NCBI GenBank assembly: GCA_021413925.1
Contig: JAIOPL010000010.1
Coordinates: 1-64,000, forward strand
Source: Verrucomicrobiota bacterium
GTDB lineage: Bacteria; Verrucomicrobiota; Verrucomicrobiia; Chthoniobacterales; UBA6821
Reading direction: 5' to 3'
Length of the DNA: 64,000 bases
Part shown: positions 25,016 to 33,554 of the stretch, one piece after another
How the letters are laid out: every line of letters starts with the position of its first letter
Numbering within the stretch: the first letter of the stretch is position 1
Position numbers and translations under genes: made by a program
The notes under the pieces: model-generated
Database searches by the model: none
What the model was told of the DNA's origin: nothing
Seen by the model: the letters and a program-made list of their open reading frames with translations, nothing else

Positions 25016-25374
25016 ACTCCGTGGAGAGTGATCTCGTGATCTGTGACCCGGAACCCCGCAGGGACTAGTTTTTTAAGACCTTCCACGCATTTCTCGAGGT
25101 CGAAGACCGCATGGCATTCTCGGCAGTGAAAGTGATGATGGTGTCCTTTGTCGGCACGTTCATAGCGTGGCGCCTGTCCAGGGATCTCCACACAGCAGAC
25201 CTGGCCCTCTTCTTGAAGGGTCTTGAGCGTGCGGTAGACAGTGGCGATCCCGAGAGTGGGGGCGCTCTTCAGGGCAAGGGTCATGATCTCGTCTGGCAGG
25301 AGTGGATGTTCCTGCTCGGTCAAGACGGCCTTGATGGCCTCCTTCTGGCGGGTTGTGCGTCGTTCGATGGCCAA
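24997..25374 (-). CDS. zur: Fur-family metalloregulator, probably Zur type
   Basis: This 125-residue protein has the family's winged-helix half (RTTRQKEAIKAVLTEQEHPL) and recognition helix GIATVYRTLKTLQEEGQV. Then come HHHHFHCRECHAVFDLEKC, holding the first Cys-x2-Cys, and HGVCKSCT with the second, which form the structural zinc site. The sensing His residues are in KGHHHHFHC. It sits 26 bp after a zinc-type substrate-binding protein gene, so a zinc-responsive Zur is more likely than iron-responsive Fur. It would repress the upstream operon and perhaps the divergent outer-membrane gene. The symbol zur is inference. Confidence 0.85.
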   Translation of the reverse strand: MAIERRTTRQKEAIKAVLTEQEHPLLPDEIMTLALKSAPTLGIATVYRTLKTLQEEGQVCCVEIPGQAPRYERADKGHHHHFHCRECHAVFDLEKCVEGLKKLVPAGFRVTDHEITLHGVCKSCT

Positions 25375-25400
25375 GATGTTACTATGCCCGGTAGAGATCG

Positions 25401-26279
25401 TTATTTCAAGCCGTCGACGATGGCCGCGACATTATGCCTCATCATGGAGTCATAGGTGTTTGCCTCCGACTCACCCAGTCCGTCTGAATAGAGTGTGTAT
25501 CCCGTCCTGGCCCCTGTTTCCTTGGAGATCTGTTGAACGGCACGGGGGTTCTCGATGCTCTCGAAGAAGACAGCCTTCACACGCTGTCCTCTGATCACTT
25601 CGATGATCTCCCTCACATGTCGGGAGGATGGCTCTTCATTCGTTGAGACTCCTTTCAAGGGATAAATGGTGAATCCGTAGTCATGGGCAAAATATTGGAG
25701 AGCATCGTGCGAGGTGACGAGTTTGCGCTGATCGTGGGAGAGTCCTGCCAGTTTCACCCGGATCCAACGCTGCAGTTCGTCTAAGGAGGAAAGATAGCTC
25801 TGCGCATTCTTTTGGTAACTGGCTGCATTGGATGGATCAGCCTTAGCAAATGCGGCGGCTATCACTCTGGTGGCTATCTTCATATTTTCAACACTGTGCC
25901 ACCAGTGGGGATCCTCCACTTTCTTTCCATCCTCGTTCATGGTCAGGGAGGGAATGTCTCCGCCGATGTTCAGGAACTTTGAGGAACCGCCGCCAGCAGC
26001 CTCTTCGAGTTTTGTCAGATACCCCTCGATTCCCTTCCCAGTGAAGAGGACAAGATTCGCATCGGCTACTTTTCTCACATCACTCGGTGTCGGTTCGAAT
26101 TCATGGGGATCGATTCCCGACTTGATGACAGCCACCACCTTCACGTGATTGCCCCCGATGTTTTTCGCAAGATCCGTCGTGATCGTGGAGAGCGAGGCCA
26201 CGGTTATGTCGGCCTGGCCCAAGGAGGTTCCGAGGACGAGCGCGGTCAGGAGCAGGGGAAGGGGGTGGATGATTTTCAT
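25401..26279 (-). CDS. znuA: Metal ABC transporter substrate-binding protein (ZnuA-like)
   Basis: This 292-residue protein has a signal peptide (LPLLLTALVLGTSLGQADI). Cluster A-I substrate-binding motifs are present: SGIDPHEFEPTPSD with His59, DPHWWHSV with His125 and His128, VTSHDALQYFA with His191, and YSDGLGE with Asp266, the usual set of metal ligands. Such proteins bind Zn2+ or Mn2+ in the periplasm and hand it to a ZnuBC-type permease. The His-rich loop seen in many ZnuA proteins is absent here. No permease or ATPase gene is adjacent, which is unusual. It is the first gene of a znuA-fur-secreted protein operon; the promoter faces the divergent gene at 26412. Confidence 0.88.
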   Translation of the reverse strand: MKIIHPLPLLLTALVLGTSLGQADITVASLSTITTDLAKNIGGNHVKVVAVIKSGIDPHEFEPTPSDVRKVADANLVLFTGKGIEGYLTKLEEAAGGGSSKFLNIGGDIPSLTMNEDGKKVEDPHWWHSVENMKIATRVIAAAFAKADPSNAASYQKNAQSYLSSLDELQRWIRVKLAGLSHDQRKLVTSHDALQYFAHDYGFTIYPLKGVSTNEEPSSRHVREIIEVIRGQRVKAVFFESIENPRAVQQISKETGARTGYTLYSDGLGESEANTYDSMMRHNVAAIVDGLK

Positions 26280-26320
26280 GATACTAATGAGAATAGATTA
26301 TTGACAACGCGGGGATGCTA

Positions 26321-26344
26321 TTGATAAAAGGTAATCACTATCAA
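26321..26344. promoter_or_regulatory. Possible Zur/Fur operator in divergent spacer
   Basis: The sequence has 6-bp arms TTGATA and TATCAA at each end with a 12-bp centre, an imperfect dyad of 24 bp. It lies between znuA and the His-rich outer-membrane gene. Further toward znuA, AATGAGAATAGATTATTG (26285-26302) is AT-rich and resembles half of a Fur-type box. I infer a metal-repressor site because the operon encodes such a repressor. The match is not to a defined consensus. Confidence 0.35.
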
Positions 26345-26411
26345 CCGTCCCATGCAATATCCATCCTCACTCGATACATTACTCGACAGACCACTCCATG
26401 CCGCCGGGAAC

Positions 26412-27419
26412 ATGAACCCGATGATCCGGTTTGCGGCACTCACACTCATCATGGCCATGATCATGGCATTCGCTCCGGCGCGTGTTCATGCGTGCAGTTC
26501 ATGCCCCAGCGGCAACACTGGAACGAGCTACAACTTCCCCGATGGCGTGGGAGGGATGGCCTGGATGCAGTACAACTTCGAGTCGCAGAGCCAGAACTAC
26601 AGCGGCTTCAACAAGGCCCCCGCCGACACCAACCATGACAAGCTGGTCCAGACCTCCACGATGATCGCTGGCTTGCAATATTTCTGGAATGAGAAGTGGG
26701 GGTTCCAGGTACTGGTTCCCTCGGCCAACACTCTCTACCGCTATGCTCCGCACAGCGGCGATCATGCCGGGGAGACTGCGGAGGCTCATGCAGAGGAAGC
26801 TCATGCCGAAGAGGGGCACGCAGAGGAACACCAGGGAGAGAAGGTTGTCACCAAGCAGTGGTGGGCCATGGGAGATATCCGCCTGAACGCAATCTACACC
26901 GGGCTCAGCAAGGATCAGTCGACCGGAATCAATCTGGGTGTGAAGCTTCCTTCCGGAAACTGGACCGAACCCAATGTCGAGCGCTCCGTGCAGGTCGGCA
27001 CCGGAAGCACCGACATCCTCTTCGGCTTCTACCATCGGCATCGCATCACGAGCGATGCGCTTTGGAGTTGGTATTCCCAGGCCCAGTTGGATGCCCCGGT
27101 GATCTCGCAGGGAGGATACACCCCGGGCATCGCCGTGGATGTCGCGACGGGCGTCTACTACTCGGGACTGAGTCTCGGGAAACTGAAGATCCGTCCCATC
27201 GGGCAGGCGATTTTCACCACGGTGGGATCGGATTCCGGCCCCAATGCCTCCGGCCAGAACAACGGCTTCCAGCAACTCTCGCTCGCTCCTGGCATCGAAT
27301 TCGAAGTCCATCCCGTCCGTGTCTACGCGGATGTGGCCCTTCCTGTCATGAACAACGTCTCCGGCAACCAGCTTATTGCTCCGGCTCAGGTGCGCGTGAT
27401 CGCCAGCTATTCGTTCTAG
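26412..27419 (+). CDS. Outer-membrane protein with His-rich metal-binding loop
   Basis: The protein has 335 residues from the ATG at 26412; an upstream ATG at 26352 would place 20 hydrophilic residues before the signal peptide. A signal peptide (RFAALTLIMAMIMAFAPARV) ends in VHACSSC, so Cys-anchoring is possible but not clear. The protein is rich in alternating beta strands and ends in Phe (IASYSF), like outer-membrane barrels. A loop near residues 115-140 reads AEAHAEEAHAEEGHAEEHQG, an Ala/Glu/His repeat that could bind zinc. Divergence from znuA and fur supports a zinc-regulated outer-membrane protein. It could be a metal-uptake porin, but no TonB box is seen. Confidence 0.7.
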   Translation: MNPMIRFAALTLIMAMIMAFAPARVHACSSCPSGNTGTSYNFPDGVGGMAWMQYNFESQSQNYSGFNKAPADTNHDKLVQTSTMIAGLQYFWNEKWGFQVLVPSANTLYRYAPHSGDHAGETAEAHAEEAHAEEGHAEEHQGEKVVTKQWWAMGDIRLNAIYTGLSKDQSTGINLGVKLPSGNWTEPNVERSVQVGTGSTDILFGFYHRHRITSDALWSWYSQAQLDAPVISQGGYTPGIAVDVATGVYYSGLSLGKLKIRPIGQAIFTTVGSDSGPNASGQNNGFQQLSLAPGIEFEVHPVRVYADVALPVMNNVSGNQLIAPAQVRVIASYSF

Positions 27420-27547
27420 AACGGTTCCCTGGGCAAAAAGAGCCCGTGCCTCGGTAACTTCCTGTTTTCCTGATTGATATCTTCGGAATCCGGATCTGGG
27501 CGCAGGCTGGTCATCCGTCAGGGAAGCCGCTAAACGAAGTGCTTCCC

Positions 27548-28936
27548 ATGAGGATAGTTCGGATCTTTTTCACACTCCTGATCGGTTTGGCTGCCCCGCT
27601 CCTTCAAGCGGAACAGCCGCCGATTCTGGATCCGGCGTTCAATCCCCTGCTGAGGGAGAAGATCGCCGGGGATCTCTTCGGTTACAGACCCAAAGTTGAG
27701 GAAAATGGGATCTCTCTCTTCGCGCAGTCGGTCACCGATATGCTCTGGAACACGGTCGGTGGTGATTCCATAGGGAGTGCCTGCAACGGATTACTTCAGT
27801 TCGGGGCGGAGATTGATCTCGCCAAGGCTGTGGGCCTGCCAGGCGGCCGCTTCAAGAACTCATGGTTCTGGCTCTACGGCCGCAATCCCTCCAACTACGT
27901 CGGGGATGTCAACGGAGTCAGTGGCATCTCGGGCCTCCCTTCCTTCCGCTGCTACGAACTCTGGTATGAGCAGAATGTGCTGGAGGATGCCCTCTCCCTG
28001 CGCGGAGGTCTTCTCGGGCTTGACGCAGAGTTCTGCTATCCTGAGACGGCACTCCTCTTCATGAACGGCACCTTTGGTATGCCGGCACTCATGTCCCAGA
28101 ATCTCGTCAACAGCGGTCCCCAGTATCCCATGGCGACACCGGGCATCAGGCTTGCTGTGCGCCCGGTTTCATGGCTCACCCTGCGTAGTTCCTTCTCCCA
28201 AGCCAACCCCTTTCCGCAGAGCGAGAACCTTCACAACTTCAACTGGAACTTCGGCCCCTCCGGAGGGCTCCTCAGTATGAATGAAGCCGAGGCCCGATGG
28301 GAATCCCTGCTCAAGGAGAGGAAACTTCCTGGCTCCGCAAAGGCCGGCTTTTTCATCCAGTCGGGACAGAGTCCCGCGGTTCCCGACGAATGGTCCTTCG
28401 GCCCCCCCGATTCACTCCAGTACTGCACCGGATTCTACGGGATCATCGACCAGATGTTGTACCGTGCGCCGGGTCAGGATGAAGCTCCGTCGAAAAACCC
28501 CGTTGCCGGCAAATCGGTCGTGGATGGCAAGGGCACCGACGGCAAAAGCTCCGATGGTAAAAGCACCGCTGGGGAGGCTCCCGTGCGTGGTCTGAAATCC
28601 TGGTTAAGGGTTGGTTTCTGCCCCCAGTCCTACAACCCGCTCTCCATCTACACGGATGGAGGTCTGGTCTATACCGGGCTGATTCCTGGTCGCAAGGAAG
28701 ACAAGACGGGCATTGCCTTCTGCTACGGACAGGTCAGCAGCGGCTACATGAATCTGGGAAATGCCCAGGGAATTCCGGCCCCCTCCTTCGAGGCGGTGAT
28801 CGAGTTCACCCACTCGATCCGCCTGGCCCCAGCAATCGCTCTCCAACCCGACATCCAGTATGTCATGCATCCCGGCGGAAGCCGCCAGAACGGCAATGCC
28901 CTGGTGGTAGGGATGCGCGCCGTGGTGGATTTTTAA
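27548..28936 (+). CDS. OprB-family carbohydrate-selective porin
   Basis: The protein has 462 residues from the ATG at 27548; a GTG three codons earlier is also open. The signal peptide is RIVRIFFTLLIGLAAPLLQA. The body shows alternating amphipathic strands with OprB-like features: WFWLYGRNPSNYVGD, YELWYEQN, then FGMPALMSQ and a C-terminal strand ending in Phe (VVDF). OprB porins admit glucose and other sugars across the outer membrane. An unusual hydrophilic insertion, about residues 310-335, has the repeated unit DGK (VDGKGTDGKSSDGKS); it probably forms a surface loop. It may share promoter elements with the preceding outer-membrane gene, 128 bp upstream. Confidence 0.75.
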   Translation: MRIVRIFFTLLIGLAAPLLQAEQPPILDPAFNPLLREKIAGDLFGYRPKVEENGISLFAQSVTDMLWNTVGGDSIGSACNGLLQFGAEIDLAKAVGLPGGRFKNSWFWLYGRNPSNYVGDVNGVSGISGLPSFRCYELWYEQNVLEDALSLRGGLLGLDAEFCYPETALLFMNGTFGMPALMSQNLVNSGPQYPMATPGIRLAVRPVSWLTLRSSFSQANPFPQSENLHNFNWNFGPSGGLLSMNEAEARWESLLKERKLPGSAKAGFFIQSGQSPAVPDEWSFGPPDSLQYCTGFYGIIDQMLYRAPGQDEAPSKNPVAGKSVVDGKGTDGKSSDGKSTAGEAPVRGLKSWLRVGFCPQSYNPLSIYTDGGLVYTGLIPGRKEDKTGIAFCYGQVSSGYMNLGNAQGIPAPSFEAVIEFTHSIRLAPAIALQPDIQYVMHPGGSRQNGNALVVGMRAVVDF

Positions 28937-28960
28937 GAAGGGACCAGTTAGCCTCTACGG

Positions 28961-29692
28961 ATGGAAACTCAAGAGGTGATCAGTGGGAGCAAACGCGATG
29001 CCGTGGCCGTCCGCGATTTCTTCAATGGCTGGACGCTCTACCGCAGGATCGTCGATAACGATTATCTCTATCACCGTTCCGTGGGAGAGGTTTTCTCAAG
29101 GTGGCTTGACCGTATGGACGGCACCTTCAGTTTTCTTGATCTGGGATGTGGCGATGCGGAGTTCAGTTCCGGGATCCTGAGTGGAAGGCCGCTTCGTTCT
29201 TACACGGGGATCGACCTCTCCCCAGTGGCTCTTGAACTTGCGCTTCAGAACACTGCTTCACTCGGCGTCCCCTGCAACCTGATTGTCGGTGACTTTCTCC
29301 TGAGCCTGAGCGCATTACCTGAAGAATACGATCTGATCTACATCGGCCTCTCGCTCCATCATCTTTCCCGTCAGGAGAAGGAATTCTTTTTTGGCGAGCT
29401 CCGTCGCAAAGTCTCTCCGGGAGGATCATTGCTGATCTTCGATCCCGTGCTGACTCCCGGTGAGGCGCGTGCTTCCTATCTGGGCCGCTGGTCCGATCAC
29501 GCCCAGTGGTCGTGGAAGGCATTGACCGTGGAGGAGGTCGCGGGAGCCGTGCAGCATGTCACAACTTCCGATTTCCCCGAGGAGCTCTCCACGCTGAACA
29601 GGATGGCTGTGGCTGCCGGATTTCACTCTGCCGAAGTCCTCTTCATGGACCGAACTGATTTCTACGCCTTGATGGCGTTTCAGGCCGCATGA
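28961..29692 (+). CDS. Class I SAM-dependent methyltransferase
   Basis: This 243-residue protein contains FLDLGCGDAEFSSGIL (motif I, glycine-rich SAM loop) and YTGIDLSPVALELAL (motif II with the ribose-binding Asp). YDLIYIGLSLHHLSRQEKE (motif IV) and GGSLLIFDPVL follow. This is the seven-strand methyltransferase fold of the Methyltransf_25/12 type. The substrate is unknown. It starts 24 bp after the OprB gene on the same strand, so a common transcript is likely, but no functional link is evident. The start ATG has no clear Shine-Dalgarno. Confidence 0.85.
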   Translation: METQEVISGSKRDAVAVRDFFNGWTLYRRIVDNDYLYHRSVGEVFSRWLDRMDGTFSFLDLGCGDAEFSSGILSGRPLRSYTGIDLSPVALELALQNTASLGVPCNLIVGDFLLSLSALPEEYDLIYIGLSLHHLSRQEKEFFFGELRRKVSPGGSLLIFDPVLTPGEARASYLGRWSDHAQWSWKALTVEEVAGAVQHVTTSDFPEELSTLNRMAVAAGFHSAEVLFMDRTDFYALMAFQAA

Positions 29693-29762
29693 GGCTATCC
29701 CCCGTTTGTTCTCTCCAAGCCAGGGCTTGCCTTCCCATTGCTGATGGGGCTAGGCATCTGCC

Positions 29763-30791
29763 ATGCAGATGATGAATCACATGCGGTTTTTGCTTCTAGC
29801 CGGTTTTCTTGCGCTGGTTCTTCCTGCATCCATTAGCGCTGATCCGGGTAAGAAACCAGAAACGCCGGCAGTCGTTCCGCCAGCGGGGCCAGAGATCGTC
29901 GATGTCGGTGTCTGGCCCACGGTCATCTACAACCTGGATGTCCATTCTAATACCTTCTACATGACCGCCTACGTCTGGTTCATCTGGAAGGGTAACATCG
30001 ATCCGAGCGAGACCGCCGAGTTAGTCAACAATGTGGAGAGCTGGGGACTGACAAAGGTGAGAACCTACCCCAAGCCGATCACCTTCCCCGATGGCCGCAA
30101 GTACCAGTGCCTCAGGATTGAGGGACGATTTTTCCAGCCCTTCAGCTTGAAGCGATTCCCTCTGGAGCACCACACCCTTAGTCTCTCGCTGGAGGATAAC
30201 ACCTACACGGTCGATAAGATTATTTACCGATTGGATCAAAAAAACTCAGGCATCGATCCGGGTATCAATATCCCCGGTTGGAGCGTGAAATCATGGTCGG
30301 GCCTCGCCGGTATCCACCACTTCCCGACCAATCTCGGAGACCAGACGGTCGGAACCGAGGGGGTGGACTATGGATCGATAACCTTCAAGGTCGAGGTCAC
30401 GCGTCCCGTGAACTTCTTCCTCTGGAAGATGATGCTCCCGGTCTTGATTGTCCTGATAGCCAACTGGACGGCACTCCTGCTGCATCCGACTCAGCTGGCC
30501 TCACGTGTCGCCATGACGGGAACGGCCCTACTGACAACGGTCTTTCTGGAGCAGGGATACTCCTCGAATCTGCCTGAGGTGAACTATCTGGTCCTGATGG
30601 ATAAAATATACGTCGTTGTCTATCTGCTCATTATTGCCTCACTGGTTCAGGTCGTGATTCAAGGGGCGCTTGAAAAGAGGCACCTGCTCAATGAATTCAA
30701 GAAGGCTCAGTGGGTAGATAAAATCAGCGTGGTTCTTCAGGCAGCAGCCTTCATTCTGGCTCTCATCTTTATCAACGCCACGACGCGTTGA
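29763..30791 (+). CDS. Prokaryotic pentameric ligand-gated ion channel (GLIC/ELIC-like)
   Basis: This 342-residue protein has a signal peptide (MRFLLLAGFLALVLPASIS). A beta-sandwich extracellular domain (about residues 45-213) starts VDVGVWPTVIYNLDVHSNTF. It includes FQPFSLKRFPLEHHTLSLSL (124-143), the Cys-loop segment with its conserved Pro, and ends TRPVNFFLWKM. Four transmembrane helices follow at about 218-239 (with the M1 Pro226), 245-262, 279-301 and 320-338. This is the pLGIC layout. Only one cysteine is visible in the ectodomain, so the disulfide is missing, as in bacterial members. M2 reads ASRVAMTGTALLTTVFLEQG, with small polar residues lining a pore. Ligand and ion selectivity cannot be read from sequence. 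The start could also be one of the following ATGs (29769, 29772, 29781). Confidence 0.88.
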   Translation: MQMMNHMRFLLLAGFLALVLPASISADPGKKPETPAVVPPAGPEIVDVGVWPTVIYNLDVHSNTFYMTAYVWFIWKGNIDPSETAELVNNVESWGLTKVRTYPKPITFPDGRKYQCLRIEGRFFQPFSLKRFPLEHHTLSLSLEDNTYTVDKIIYRLDQKNSGIDPGINIPGWSVKSWSGLAGIHHFPTNLGDQTVGTEGVDYGSITFKVEVTRPVNFFLWKMMLPVLIVLIANWTALLLHPTQLASRVAMTGTALLTTVFLEQGYSSNLPEVNYLVLMDKIYVVVYLLIIASLVQVVIQGALEKRHLLNEFKKAQWVDKISVVLQAAAFILALIFINATTR

Positions 30792-30833
30792 TCAGCAATA
30801 GCGAATGGAGCTGGGGTGGGAATATCTACGCTC

Positions 30834-31427
30834 TCAAGATCCCTTGAGATCTTCAAATGAGTGCCTGAGTTGCTCGACCTGTTTCCTGTAGTGCTCGGCG
30901 TCTCCGTAATCGAAAAAATACCGGTAGCGACTGTGCGCGGACTTCATGCGGATCGCATGTTTGATGGGGCACCAGTATTGCTCGGTTCGTGCCGCGATCT
31001 CCCCGGTCATCGCCAGTACCCCATTGGCATACCCGCAGTATTCGCAGTTCAGTTTCTCGATCCAGTTGAGATAGGCAAGGTGGCGTCTGTCGAGTCGGAT
31101 GAATTCGTGGCGCCGGACCTTGGGAATGCCATAGATCGGAAAGCAAACAAACTGGTACACAGACAGCATAAGGTCCAGCAGGGCTATCGGGATCAGGCAT
31201 GACCAGATCACCGGTGCAGTCAGAACACTGACAAGGCGGGAACTCCGGATGAAAGAGGTGAACCGGGTGACCAGCTTGCGGTGCTTGGCGCGGGCTTCCT
31301 CCGTGAAGCGTACCTTGCCCTGACGCACTTCATAGAAAAACTCGGCTTCCTTTCTCTGCAATTCATGGAGAATTTCCTTCTCCAGAACATTCATCCGTTC
31401 CAGCAAGGCATCGAGTGAAGTGTTCAT
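30834..31427 (-). CDS. Conserved membrane protein with NCEYCGYANG motif
   Basis: The protein has 197 residues from the ATG at 31427; the longer open frame reaches into the tRNA region and is unlikely. The N-terminus (MNTSLDALLERMNVLEKEIL) is a coiled-coil-like helix. Hydrophobic segments follow at about 88-115 (VIWSCLIPIALLDLMLSVYQ). Then come NCEYCGYANGVLAMTGEIAA and TEQYWCPIKHA, a conserved CxxC...C motif that I have seen in hypothetical proteins of Gram-negative bacteria. It may bind a metal or Fe-S cluster, but no function is assigned. It converges on the ligand-gated channel gene, 42 bp away. Confidence 0.65.
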   Translation of the reverse strand: MNTSLDALLERMNVLEKEILHELQRKEAEFFYEVRQGKVRFTEEARAKHRKLVTRFTSFIRSSRLVSVLTAPVIWSCLIPIALLDLMLSVYQFVCFPIYGIPKVRRHEFIRLDRRHLAYLNWIEKLNCEYCGYANGVLAMTGEIAARTEQYWCPIKHAIRMKSAHSRYRYFFDYGDAEHYRKQVEQLRHSFEDLKGS

Positions 31428-31582
31428 GGGGGTCGTGACCAGAGGACGCGGCCAACTGATTGATGGCAGGGGATGCGGAACTAAGGAAGAGCTATCGTGT
31501 TCCCTGCTGAACCCCACTTGGAACAAGAGATGGCAAATGCATTTTTGCAAGTCAGTTTGCAATCCCTGAAATAGAATCCCAC

Positions 31583-31656
31583 CGGAGTTGACGGGGCTCG
31601 AACCCGCAACCCCCGCCGTGACAGGGCGGTGCTCTGACCAATTGAGCTACAACTCC
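31583..31656 (-). tRNA. trnD: tRNA-Asp (anticodon GTC)
   Basis: On the minus strand GGAGTTG pairs with CAACTCC as acceptor stem. The D arm is AGCTCAATTGGTCAGAGC and the anticodon arm CCGCC-CTGTCAC-GGCGG puts GTC in the anticodon. The T arm is CGGGTTCGAGCCCCG. The 3' CCA is not encoded. Confidence 0.95.
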
Positions 31657-31769
31657 AGGGATCTCTCGGCAAATTACCGAGGGCTGGTAATCATCCATGC
31701 AATCGCGTTCCCGGCAATCTTTTTTGTGACTTTCCTGCAGTTGCCGGTCATTCTTGCTAGCACAAGACT

Positions 31770-33239
31770 ATGGCTTATACATCCTATGCTGCCTTCCTGA
31801 AGGCTCTCGAAGAAGCCGGTGAGCTCCGGCGCATCTCTGAGCCCGTGGCCACCGAACTCCAGATCACGGAGATCGCCGACCGTGAGATGAAGTCGCCGGG
31901 AGGAGGGAAAGCGCTGCTCTTCGAGAGACCGACGATCAACGGCAAGGTCTCCGCCTTCCCTGTAGCGATCAATGCCTTGGGCTCCAAGCGCCGCATGGCG
32001 ATGGCTCTCGGACTCGACTCCGTCGATGAGCTTGCCGGACAACTTGAGTTCCTGATGAAGGCGAAGCCGCCGAAGAGCTTCAAGGACGCCCTCAAGCTCC
32101 TGCGCAACGGCATCGATCTCATTCATGCCCGCCCTCGCTCCGTAAAGAGCGCTCCCTGTCAGGAAATCGTGAATCGGATGGGGGAGGGGAATAATGGAGA
32201 GCCTTTTTCCTTGGATCAACTGCCGATCCTGAAGTGCTGGCCACAGGATGGCGGACGGTTCATCACACTGCCAACCGTCTACACCAAGGACCCCGACACG
32301 GGTGAGCGGAATGTCGGCATGTACCGGATCCAGATCTACGACGGCAAGACTACAGGGATGCACTGGCAGGTTCATAAGGTCGGAGCCCGCCACGGGAAGC
32401 GCTACTACGAGCGCGGCGAGAAGATGCCCGTCGCCATCTGCCTCGGCGGCGACCCCGCCTTCACGCTGGCCGCCACAGCGCCTCTCCCAGATGGCATTGA
32501 TGAGATCCTCTTCGCCGGATTCGCCCGCAAAAAATCTGTCGACCTTGTGAAATGCGTGACCCAGCCGCTCGAGGTCCCCGCGGAAAGCGACTTCGTGATC
32601 GAGGGATATGTGCAGCCCGGCGAGATGCGGCCCGAGGGACCGTTCGGCGATCACACCGGATTCTACACACCCGTGGACGACTATCCCGTCTTCCATGTCA
32701 CGGCCATCACCCACAGGAAGGAGGCTGTCTACCCCTGCACGATCGTCGGGATTCCGCCGATGGAGGACTTCTACATGGGAGAGGCGAGCGTCCGGATCTT
32801 CCTACCGATTTTCAAAATGAACTTCCCCGAGATCGTCGACATGGCACTTCCAGCCGAGGGGACATTCCACAACCTCGTCTTCGTCTCGATCAAGAAGCAG
32901 TACCCGTGGCAGGCCTTCAAGGTGATGCATGGACTCTGGGGCATGGGCCAGATGATGTTTGCCAAGTATATCGTCGTCGTGGATCAGGACTGCGATGTGC
33001 AAAACACTTCGGAAGTTCTTTTCCGCTGGATGGCCAACACCGATCCCCAGCGCGACAGCATCCTGACCAAGAACCCACTGGACAGCCTCGACCATGCCCC
33101 GACCGTTCCCAACATGGGCGGACACATGGGCTTCGACGCCACGAAGAAGATCCCCGGCGAAGGGTACATGCGCGGCTGGCCCGACTTGGTGAAAATGGAT
33201 GAGGCGACGAAGGCATGGGCGGATGGGTTTCGGGGATAG
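31770..33239 (+). CDS. ubiD: UbiD-family prenylated-FMN-dependent decarboxylase
   Basis: This 489-residue protein is of normal UbiD length. NVGMYRIQIYDGKTTGMHWQ (181-200) binds the prenylated flavin. RPEGPFGDHTGFY (287-299) supplies the Glu-Arg-Glu type catalytic residues. VDQDCDVQNTSEVLFRW is the C-terminal dimer region with conserved Asp. UbiD enzymes remove the carboxylate from aromatic acids; in bacteria this usually serves ubiquinone or menaquinone biosynthesis, and a menaquinone role is plausible here. No ubiX/flavin prenyltransferase is adjacent. Its last 60 bases are duplicated at 33555-33614 with only synonymous changes. The start ATG has a weak AGCAC upstream. Confidence 0.92.
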   Translation: MAYTSYAAFLKALEEAGELRRISEPVATELQITEIADREMKSPGGGKALLFERPTINGKVSAFPVAINALGSKRRMAMALGLDSVDELAGQLEFLMKAKPPKSFKDALKLLRNGIDLIHARPRSVKSAPCQEIVNRMGEGNNGEPFSLDQLPILKCWPQDGGRFITLPTVYTKDPDTGERNVGMYRIQIYDGKTTGMHWQVHKVGARHGKRYYERGEKMPVAICLGGDPAFTLAATAPLPDGIDEILFAGFARKKSVDLVKCVTQPLEVPAESDFVIEGYVQPGEMRPEGPFGDHTGFYTPVDDYPVFHVTAITHRKEAVYPCTIVGIPPMEDFYMGEASVRIFLPIFKMNFPEIVDMALPAEGTFHNLVFVSIKKQYPWQAFKVMHGLWGMGQMMFAKYIVVVDQDCDVQNTSEVLFRWMANTDPQRDSILTKNPLDSLDHAPTVPNMGGHMGFDATKKIPGEGYMRGWPDLVKMDEATKAWADGFRG

Positions 33240-33243
33240 GCTC

Positions 33244-33299
33244 AGGGAGCAACTCACCATGCCGCCGACACTCATGGCGGAATCCGAGAATTGCTCTCT
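33244..33299 (+). terminator. Hairpin after ubiD, possible terminator
   Basis: AGGGAGCAA (33244-33252) pairs with TTGCTCTCT (33291-33299), and inside it CCGCC (33262-33266) pairs with GGCGG (33276-33280). The hairpin begins five bases after the ubiD stop. No T run follows, so it may not be an intrinsic terminator of the strong type. Confidence 0.4.
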
Positions 33300-33329
33300 T
33301 GAGGAGCTGAAAACTATGATTAAATCCAG

Positions 33330-33515
33330 ATGAAGTCCTCAGTTAAAAAATCCGAGAGCGATTTCATTCTCTCTGCAAAGAGGGCCTTCGGCCGTGTCAA
33401 TCGCTCACTACGTGCCGAGAACGCCCGTTTGGGACTCCCTCTCATCCAGGGCGTGAATGGCAAGCTAACTCTTGTGAAGCTAACGGCATTGGCTCTTTCA
33501 GAGAAAAGAAGGTAA
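33330..33515 (+). CDS. Small basic protein, unknown function
   Basis: This 61-residue frame from an ATG reads MKSSVKKSESDFILSAKRAF then GRVNRSLRAENARLGLPLIQ. The pattern (basic, VNRxLRxENxRLGxPL) resembles a group of small bacterial proteins of unknown role found near toxin-antitoxin or orphan positions. It lies between the two copies of the ubiD 3' end, so it may be cargo of a small inserted segment. No Shine-Dalgarno is visible. Coding is moderate: the pattern is good but short. Confidence 0.45.
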   Translation: MKSSVKKSESDFILSAKRAFGRVNRSLRAENARLGLPLIQGVNGKLTLVKLTALALSEKRR

Positions 33516-33554
33516 GGAAAAGCCAAAATTCCACGGGCTGCACCAAGTGGCAGG

